Shown here in pieces: positions 57,377-64,000 of a DNA stretch of 64,000 nt. This stretch comes from Caldisericota bacterium (GTDB taxonomy: Bacteria; Caldisericota; JANLFM01). The stretch lies in assembly GCA_024655965.1 (NCBI GenBank), contig JANLFL010000003.1:186001-250000 (forward strand), given 5' to 3'. Numbering within the stretch: position 1 is the stretch's first letter; the number at the start of each line of letters is the position of its first letter. A program made the position numbers and the translations under genes. A model generated the notes under the pieces. That model saw only the letters and a program-made list of their open reading frames with translations. It did no database searches and was not told where the DNA came from.

Positions 57377-58741
57377 ATGCAACAAGGAGACGGCAACGGA
57401 AAACCCCTTAATGATATGCGTTCATTTTTCATCGTTTGGGCAGGCCAGGTCTTCAGTCTCCTGGGTTCCGCCATGTCCCGGTTCGCTCTAACCATCTGGG
57501 CGTATCAAGTGACCGGACAGGCTACCGCTTTGACCACCATGGCCTTTTTCGCTTTCGGTCCCGAAGTTTTTATGAGTCCCTTTGCAGGAGCCCTGGTTGA
57601 CCGCTGGAACAGAAAATTCACTATGGCGCTTGCGGACATCGCCACGGGGGTTTCCACCCTGGCAATGCTCGTCCTCCTTCTTCTGGGGAACCTCCAGATC
57701 TGGCACGTGTATATTGCCGTGGCTTTCGCAGGGTTTTTTACTTCCTTCCAGTGGCCCGCTTACGCGGCCTCCATAACTTTAATGGTCCCCAAGACCCAGT
57801 ACGCACGGGCAAGCGCCATGATCTCCCTGGCGGAGTCTGGCACCGGAATTCTCGCCCCTCTTTTGGCCGCCAGCTTGATCGGGATCATCGGTGTGGCGGG
57901 GATTTTCGGTTTGGACATCCTCACCCTTCTCCTCGCCCTGGGAGCGCTTTTAATTGCCCGGATCCCTCAGCCAAGGCAATCTGAGGAGGGGAAAAAGGCA
58001 AGGGGTTCTTTCCTAAAAGAATCCTTTTTCGGGTTCAAGTACATCTTCACCCGCCCTTCGTTCCTTGGGCTTCAGACCGTATTCCTTCTGGGAAACATGC
58101 TTTCGGGAATTGCGGGGATCCTTCTTTCCCCGATGATCCTTGCAAAAACCGGGCAGAACGCCACCATCCTTGGAGCCACGGAATCGATTGGCGGTCTGGG
58201 GGGCGTCCTGGGGGGATTAGTTCTTTCTCTTTGGGGAGGTCCTAAAAAGAAAACCCACGGTGTATTCCTGGGGTGGGCCCTTTCCTCCCTGTTCGGCTTT
58301 TTTTTGATTGGGATCGGAGGAAACTTTTTCTGGTGGGCGGTGGGGAGTTTCATCGGGACTTTCATTTCCCCCTTGATCAACGCTTCAAATCAGGCCATCT
58401 GGCAGTCAAAAGTCCCCCCGGATATCCAGGGGAAAGTCTTTTCCATCCGGCGCTTGATCGCCCAGGTGGTCGCCCCCATTTCCATGCTCGTGGCTGGGCC
58501 TCTTGCGGATAAGGTTTTCGAACCATTAATGATCAACCAAAGCCTGACTTCGCCCCTGGGGAGGATCTTCGGAAATGGACCCGGGGCTGGGATGTCCTTC
58601 CTGATTGCCTTGATGGGGCTTCTGGTTGCTTTGGTTGGTTTTGGCGCCTATCTTTTCCCTGCGATAAGAAACGTGGAAAAAATCATTCCAGACCACGACG
58701 CGCAGATGGTTATTGAGCCGGAAAAGGAACCCGTGTCATAA
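57377..58741 (+). CDS. MFS transporter (MFS_3/EntS-like)
   Basis: MRSFFIVWAGQVFSLLGSAMSRFALTIWAYQVTGQATALTTMAFFAFGPEVFMSPFAGALVDRWNRK. Confidence 0.93.
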   Translation: MQQGDGNGKPLNDMRSFFIVWAGQVFSLLGSAMSRFALTIWAYQVTGQATALTTMAFFAFGPEVFMSPFAGALVDRWNRKFTMALADIATGVSTLAMLVLLLLGNLQIWHVYIAVAFAGFFTSFQWPAYAASITLMVPKTQYARASAMISLAESGTGILAPLLAASLIGIIGVAGIFGLDILTLLLALGALLIARIPQPRQSEEGKKARGSFLKESFFGFKYIFTRPSFLGLQTVFLLGNMLSGIAGILLSPMILAKTGQNATILGATESIGGLGGVLGGLVLSLWGGPKKKTHGVFLGWALSSLFGFFLIGIGGNFFWWAVGSFIGTFISPLINASNQAIWQSKVPPDIQGKVFSIRRLIAQVVAPISMLVAGPLADKVFEPLMINQSLTSPLGRIFGNGPGAGMSFLIALMGLLVALVGFGAYLFPAIRNVEKIIPDHDAQMVIEPEKEPVS

Positions 58742-58766
58742 ATTTTAATTAAAAAAAGGAGCAAAA

Positions 58767-59027
58767 ATGTCCAAAGAAGAAATCAGGGTGGAGGAATTTA
58801 AAATCTCCGGGGAAGAGCTGGTCTCAATGATAAGAGGCCTTTTAAAGGAGGGAAACATTCGCCGGATTATCATCAAGAACGAGGAAGGAAGGACCCTGAT
58901 CGAGATTCCCCTGACAATCGGAGTGGTGGCTACCCTCCTCCTCCCCGTTTGGGCGGCCATCGGTGCCCTGGCGGCTCTGGCAACCAGGTGCACCATCGTG
59001 GTGGAAAAGGTGATCCCTGAAAAATAA
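58767..59027 (+). CDS. DUF4342 family small protein
   Basis: GNIRRIIIKNEEGRTLIEIPLTIGVVATLLLPVWAAIGALAALATRCTIVVEK. Confidence 0.9.
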   Translation: MSKEEIRVEEFKISGEELVSMIRGLLKEGNIRRIIIKNEEGRTLIEIPLTIGVVATLLLPVWAAIGALAALATRCTIVVEKVIPEK

Positions 59028-59583
59028 GGGGCACGGCTTTTTCCTCTACTCCACTTGATCAAGCAAGGATCCCTTGGCTTTTTCCCAAAAACCGGAAGGG
59101 GGAAGGGTATCCGCGAAGGAATAGAATATAGAACCCCCCTCTCCTTTCTTTGAAGGGGGCATTGACTGGTTGATATATTGAAACCGGGCTTCCCCTTCCT
59201 CCAGCAACCATCGAACTTCCCCCAAAATCCAAACGAGGGGGTTTTTTCGTGGGGCAAGGTGCCATTTTTTTTCCTTGGGAGCCAAATTTGGGAAGGGAAA
59301 TGTCTTCATACTTTCCCTTTTTTGGAAAAAAAGAGGGGCTTTTCCCCAGGGTGACCCTAAAAAAAACCGAGTTACCCCCTTCCCAATAGGCAAAAAGGGG
59401 CCTCGTGCAAACCTTACCCTTTTTTCCCCAATTGCCTGGGAAAGTCCCGGGAAGGATTAATTGTTTAATGCCGAATTACAGGACTTTTCAAAGTAAATTT
59501 CCCACAGAAAAACTTGCCCTCCTTGGGTTTTTTGCTGGGGGAACCCAAAAAATATTTTACCGGGGCTATTGATCAAAACATTT

Positions 59584-61377
59584 TCACATGGAAAGTCTGG
59601 GCAAAGCCCGAAAAAGGAATACCGCAGTCTGCGCCCGTGAGGCGGGAGAATTGAGACTGACGATGTACTCACCTCCACCCGATCCCGGCGTGGTGATCTG
59701 GGGATAATCCGGGAAGAGGATCAGGCCGTTTATCATTGAAGCCCCAACGTATTGGTAAAACCAATCCTCGGAACCGATCTGGCGGGTGGAAGCGTCAGCG
59801 CCAGAAAGCATTATGTAGGGGGGTGGACCGGGGGGATCCTGAAGGCTCCATTCCCTTGCCCGGACTATGACCGTGAGGACTTCAGCCATTGTGATGTTCG
59901 CATCAGGTTTGAAAGTCCCATCAGGATACCCCTTCACCAAGCCGTACTTGGCAGCTCCCTCTACGTACTGGTAAGCCCAGTGGGTGGAAGGCACATCGGG
60001 GAAGGAAGGGCTGGAATGAGATTCCGGCGCAAGCATTGAACTGAGCAAGGCCATTTTGGCGAATTCCGCCCTTGTAACCGCCAACTCCGGTTTGAAGGTT
60101 CCATCGGGGTACCCGTTGATAATTCCCATAGAGGCAAGTTCCATGATTTCCCTATGAGCCCAAAAAGAGGAGGGAACATCGGGGAAAGAGAGGGGTGGGG
60201 AAGGAGGGGAAGCAGAAGGAGAAAAAGGCGCCGGACCTTCTTCCAGGGCATAAAATATCCCTTCTGCGGTCCCGAAATAGACGGCCTTGTTTTTCCCGAT
60301 TGAAGGAGGGGCGGTAACCGCTGACCCAGCATCAAAAACCCATTTCTTTTCCCCCGAGGATTTCAAAGCATAGAGCTTGCCATCCCCAGAGCCAAAATAA
60401 ATAACCTCCTTGGAATCCACAGTTGCTGCGGAATAAAGGCCGTTCCCTTCGGTGAATTTCCAAATGGTCTCGGAAGTCTCGGGGTTGATTGCGTAAAAGC
60501 ATTTATCCGTGGAGCCCAAATAAAGGGTATTATGAAAACCCACCGCAGGAAGAGAAGTGGCTTTAAATGGTATTTGCCATTTTAGAGAACCATCGGTCCT
60601 CATGCCATACAAATTATTTTGGGTATGCGGATAAGAGATACTATCCGAATCTACGGAAAGGGAAAAGACTGTCCCGGAAAGTGGACAATCCCATTTTCGG
60701 TTTAAGTCCTCGTCAAAAGCAGCAACTCCCCCCTGGTAAGGGACAAGGAGCGTTGTACCGGCATTTGCCATAGCAGGGGGAAATGTGTATCCCTCGGGGG
60801 GTCCCAGGCCTTCCAAGCAGTTGAATGTCCCATCTGCGGTGGAAATTAAGTATAACCTGGGGGCCTTGACCGATTGAGCCAAACCAAAAAAGGTTAAATT
60901 TGGAGACCCGTTCACCGCATCTGGAAGGGTAACATTCCATTTCAAAGTCCCATCGAGGAAGAGGGCAAACATTTGATTGGATGCCCCGAAGTAAATTTCG
61001 TTGCTCCAGGGGGAAAGATACGGGGTAACCCAGAATGAGGCAAGTGGATCACCGGTATGCGTTTCGAAGCTCCACCTCAGGCTTCCCTCCGGGGTGAACG
61101 AATAAAGCGTCCCGGATGTGGTCAAAAAGTAAATGTTGCCTTCCGAGTCTATCACCGGGGTGGAAGTGATTGGGTTTCCCGTTTCAAAAAACCATTTCAC
61201 CCGTGGGAAATCGGGGCCAATTTCGCCCGTTCTACCAGAATGGCTGGCCTCATACATGAAACCAAGCCAGATGGGAAGATCAGGGGAAGCTTCAATCCTT
61301 GTATAGGAAGGTGAAAGGAGAATCAAACAGAAAAGAAGAAATGAACAAAAAACCACCCTCAAAGTAGATTTGCTCAT
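59584..61377 (-). CDS. Secreted PQQ-like beta-propeller protein with C-terminal SLH domains
   Basis: Repeats such as VDSEGNIYFLTTSGTLYSFTPEGSLRWSF and IYFGSGDGKLYALKSSGEKKWVF; SLH repeats FPDVPSSFWAHREI...IINGYPDGTFKPELAVTRAEF and FPDVPSTHWAYQYV...YPDGTFKPDANITMAEV; ATG 61377 with AAAGGAGG. Confidence 0.93.
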   Translation of the reverse strand: MSKSTLRVVFCSFLLFCLILLSPSYTRIEASPDLPIWLGFMYEASHSGRTGEIGPDFPRVKWFFETGNPITSTPVIDSEGNIYFLTTSGTLYSFTPEGSLRWSFETHTGDPLASFWVTPYLSPWSNEIYFGASNQMFALFLDGTLKWNVTLPDAVNGSPNLTFFGLAQSVKAPRLYLISTADGTFNCLEGLGPPEGYTFPPAMANAGTTLLVPYQGGVAAFDEDLNRKWDCPLSGTVFSLSVDSDSISYPHTQNNLYGMRTDGSLKWQIPFKATSLPAVGFHNTLYLGSTDKCFYAINPETSETIWKFTEGNGLYSAATVDSKEVIYFGSGDGKLYALKSSGEKKWVFDAGSAVTAPPSIGKNKAVYFGTAEGIFYALEEGPAPFSPSASPPSPPLSFPDVPSSFWAHREIMELASMGIINGYPDGTFKPELAVTRAEFAKMALLSSMLAPESHSSPSFPDVPSTHWAYQYVEGAAKYGLVKGYPDGTFKPDANITMAEVLTVIVRAREWSLQDPPGPPPYIMLSGADASTRQIGSEDWFYQYVGASMINGLILFPDYPQITTPGSGGGEYIVSLNSPASRAQTAVFLFRALPRLSM

Positions 61378-61694
61378 GTTTACCTCCTTTGAGACATTGT
61401 AAGCCTCAAAGGCCTTAAAAAGCAATTGAATGCTTCAATTTTGGGAAGGATTTAAATATGATTTTGAAAGGCACCATTTTCCTTTGGAAAAAATTGGTCA
61501 TGGTGAACGTTAAAAAGCAAATTGGAGGGAAGCCATCAAGCTTTTTTAAAGGATCTCTTAAAAGCACCAAAAATGGAAAGGGTCAAAAAAATAAGCAAGG
61601 ATTTGTCTTAATTTTTTTGGGGGATTAAGACCTTTTTCATAAATTTTTACTGGTGGAAATTGTGGTGTGAGCTGGAGGGAACAAAATCCTCCAA

Positions 61695-62369
61695 TTACTT
61701 TTTTTGGTCTCCCTTTCTTATTCTCCTTCTGGGGAAGTTGGGAAGCGAAAAAACAAACTTTTTGATTAATTTCCCGATCTCCCTCCTATGGGTAAAAACC
61801 AGAAGGAAGGCGTTAAGCAATGCCACGAAAATGAAATCCCGGCGGAAAAGAAATACAAACACGGTGACCACAAATATCCCCGTTAAGGCCCTGACAGCGT
61901 CAAATTCGGGGGTGGTGCCCTTCCTTTTGATCAAAACGAAAAGGGCGTAAACCGTCCCCAGAATCAGTGGGACCTCGTATTTCGTAAGGGCTGACCAAAC
62001 GCCAAAGGTAGTGGAAATGCCTTTTCCTCCCTTGAATTTGAGCATGGGAGGGAAAATGTGCCCCAGCAGGGGGGCAATGGAAATCAAGGTCAGTTGGAAT
62101 GTGGTAAGCCTACCTGCGGACAAGATGAAATAAAGGGGGATAAATCCCTTGAGATAATCGAGGAAAATCCCCGGAAAGCCCCAGCGGAAACCCTTCAACC
62201 TCCAGAGATTTGTTCCACCAGGGTTGCCGTCCAGGAATTCCCTCAGGTCTTTGCCGGAGATTTTTCCCAGGATAAAGGAAAACATAATCGAGCCGGTTAG
62301 GTATTCCGCCAGGAAATAGAGGAAAAAGATTGGCCAGCTCACCTGACCCTGACCTTCCTTCCCTTCCAT
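61695..62369 (-). CDS. PlsY-family acyltransferase paralogue (divergent)
   Basis: [56 protein letters not shown]. Confidence 0.85.
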   Translation of the reverse strand: MEGKEGQGQVSWPIFFLYFLAEYLTGSIMFSFILGKISGKDLREFLDGNPGGTNLWRLKGFRWGFPGIFLDYLKGFIPLYFILSAGRLTTFQLTLISIAPLLGHIFPPMLKFKGGKGISTTFGVWSALTKYEVPLILGTVYALFVLIKRKGTTPEFDAVRALTGIFVVTVFVFLFRRDFIFVALLNAFLLVFTHRREIGKLIKKFVFSLPNFPRRRIRKGDQKK

Positions 62370-63400
62370 TTAACCTCGCCTTTTATGAGACCGGAGAAAA
62401 TGGAATTTGAAAAAACCAAAAGGAATATTATCAAGTGAACAGGGAAAAGGAAGAGCAAGATTGGGTGGAAATTTCCCAGCACCCTGCCCAATACCAGAAA
62501 TGAAAGCCCGAAAATTATCCCGAATAAATAATGTTTTGAGAGGTTTATGGTAACGGAGACAAGGGAGGTTAAAAAGACGAAAAGAACCAGGAACTCCAGC
62601 GGGTGAATTGAAATTGCCCCCTTGGAAAAATTTTTCGACCAACCCAAAAATAGGTCTCTAAACCCATTTCCGTACATCCGAAAGGACAGGTCTTTTCTAC
62701 CCAAAAAATTCCTAACCTTTATTCCCTGCTTGCGCAGGACTTTCCCCAGGGCCAAATCCTCGGCAATTTCGTGAAGGACATTTTTATGCCCCCCGGTTTC
62801 TTCATAGGTTTTCCTGTCGATCAAGATGCAGGGTCCAAATAACCCCCGGGGAGAAATCAGCCTGTGCAAAAATGAGCTGCTGTTAAGAGCCATGGCTCCG
62901 ATCAGGTTAAACATAAAGGAAAAATTTTCCCAAAAGCCCCCAATTTGGTGATAAGGCCAGACGCTTAAAACCCCCTTTTCTTTCTCGTAGGTATAGACCA
63001 ATTTTTCCAGGGTTTTTTCTTTTAATCTTACATCCGCATCCAGGAAAATTATCAGTTCTCCTCTCGAAGCTTCCCATCCTTTTAGGCAGGCGAACGATTT
63101 TCCCACCACTTCTTCGGGCTTGTCGTCGATTTTTACCACCTTTGCCCCAAAGGATTCAGCCACTTCCGCCGTTTTGTCGGAGGATTCATCGTCAACCACA
63201 ATTATTTCGAAGGGTTTAAAAGTCTGGCTATGTAAGCATTTAATTAAACCGGGAAGGTTCTTTTCTTCGTTTCGCGCAGGGATTACAACAGAGACCTTAT
63301 GCTGGTTTTTTGGTTTTCCCTTCTTCAGGGTCTGAAATGGGAAAAAGGAAAGAAGTCCAAAAACAAATCCGGCAATATATAAGGCTACGTTGTAATCCAT
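62339..63400 (-). CDS. Membrane-associated family 2 glycosyltransferase (CrtQ-like)
   Basis: VSVVIPARNEEKNLPGLIKCLHSQTFKPFEIIVVDDESSDKTAEVA, LIIFLDADVRL, C-terminal TM segments. Confidence 0.9.
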   Translation of the reverse strand: MDYNVALYIAGFVFGLLSFFPFQTLKKGKPKNQHKVSVVIPARNEEKNLPGLIKCLHSQTFKPFEIIVVDDESSDKTAEVAESFGAKVVKIDDKPEEVVGKSFACLKGWEASRGELIIFLDADVRLKEKTLEKLVYTYEKEKGVLSVWPYHQIGGFWENFSFMFNLIGAMALNSSSFLHRLISPRGLFGPCILIDRKTYEETGGHKNVLHEIAEDLALGKVLRKQGIKVRNFLGRKDLSFRMYGNGFRDLFLGWSKNFSKGAISIHPLEFLVLFVFLTSLVSVTINLSKHYLFGIIFGLSFLVLGRVLGNFHPILLFLFPVHLIIFLLVFSNSIFSGLIKGEVKWKGRKVRVR

Positions 63401-63787
63401 TAATTAATTTTAACCCCTTTTCAACCACCCGGTCACCTTAGAAGACCTGCTTTCTTAAGGGGGCTTCCCCAGATCCTGCAAAAGAAAACTCAATTTTTCC
63501 GCTTGTTTTTGGGAGAGACTTTTCAATTTGCCAGAAATCATATCACAAATGCCCTTTGGGAAGGTTTTGGGTTTTTTGGGGGGAGGAAACTAATTAGAGT
63601 AGGGGAGGGAAGCCAAAAATCAACCCCAAATTGGGGTCTTGATTTTGCTCCTTAAAACTTATGATAATTTATTAACCATGGGAAAAAAGGGTTTTAGGTC
63701 AATTCGAAGGATATTTTTTCAAGGCTTCGGGCTCTTCCCCTCACTTTCTTTGAAGATTAATCTTGTTCTTTTCGGAGGAAATTCCAG

Positions 63788-64000
63788 GTGTTTCAAACAG
63801 AAATATTTCGGGAAAATCTCGAAAAACTCCGTTGGGCACGCTTCAGGCTGACCTACCGGGCAAAAGAAAAAATAATTTTTCCCGAATATAAGGGTTCGAC
63901 TTTTCGGGGCCCTTTCGGGCATGCCTTTCGCCGCCTTGTCTGCACCAGATCTGAATTTCCCGCCTGTTTGCCATGCCCAATCCACTTTAATTGTCCTTAT
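63788..64000 (+). CDS. Partial Cas6-like CRISPR RAMP endoribonuclease N-terminus (3' truncated by window edge)
   Basis: GTG start 9 nt after GGAGG; MFQTEIFRENLEKLRWARFRLTYRAKEKIIFPEYKGSTFRGPFGHAFRRLVCTRSEFPACLPCPIHFNCPY, with the 'GSxxRGxFGHAxRRLVC...C..C...C' pattern of Cas6 (PF10040-like) N-termini. Confidence 0.75.
   Translation, partial: MFQTEIFRENLEKLRWARFRLTYRAKEKIIFPEYKGSTFRGPFGHAFRRLVCTRSEFPACLPCPIHFNCPY

Noticed and set aside
59460-59583. Intrinsic terminator (TTGGGTT...AACCCAA) after the minus-strand SLH gene
   Set aside because: The inverted repeat is present, but no U-run follows it in the minus-strand orientation.
59040-63787. CRISPR repeat array near the Cas6-like gene
   Set aside because: Intergenic gaps were read for direct repeats with regular spacing; none seen, so any array must lie outside the window.
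63639-63851. 70-aa + strand ORF near the right edge
   Set aside because: Overlaps the start of the better-supported Cas6-like frame and has no recognisable features.
63719-63985. 88-aa minus-strand ORF at the right edge
   Set aside because: Antisense to the Cas6-like ORF.
1-64000. Prophage, transposon or IS elements
   Set aside because: No transposase, integrase or phage structural gene and no long terminal repeats recognised.

Overview
The window is a compact, gene-dense bacterial chromosome segment, almost entirely + strand, with many 4-nt start/stop overlaps. The gene set looks Bacillota-like or a related (possibly thermophilic) lineage; that placement is inference. Left to right: the 3' end of a lysine-fermentation operon (kamD'-kamE-[pyrG]-kce-thiolase); tal-rho-thyX-tdk-DUF1385-prfA-plsY-sua5; a CelD/BioF2-like GNAT, pgsA and a CofE-like ligase; rimP-nusA-rnpM-infB-ylxP-rbfA-nrnA-truB-ribF; rpsO-pnp-dut-udg-rnj-ftsK-DUF951-ychF; rpsF-ssb-rpsR-rplI-dnaB; tRNA-Lys, adh, isoaspartyl peptidase, tRNA-Glu, tRNA-Gln; glmU(short)-prs-rplY-pth-mfd; a phosphatase-MazG fusion, an MFS protein and a PpiC foldase; a BMP-type ABC importer whose binding protein carries three SLH domains; an ABC-2 exporter and a GNAT; then an aldo/keto reductase (-), ppsR, MFS, DUF4342, and a minus-strand group (SLH-tailed beta-propeller, PlsY paralogue, CrtQ-like glycosyltransferase). 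At the right edge an open ORF absent from the supplied track (63788..>64000) reads as the N-terminus of a Cas6-type RAMP protein, so a CRISPR-Cas locus may begin just outside the window. Most notable: the CX5R phosphatase-MazG fusion, the SLH-anchored BMP binding protein, probable ATT start codons (plsY and a GNAT gene), GlmU and RibF each lacking their second enzymatic domain, pyrG inside the lysine-fermentation operon, and the partial cas6. All family calls come from reading translated sequence by eye; no database search was run.
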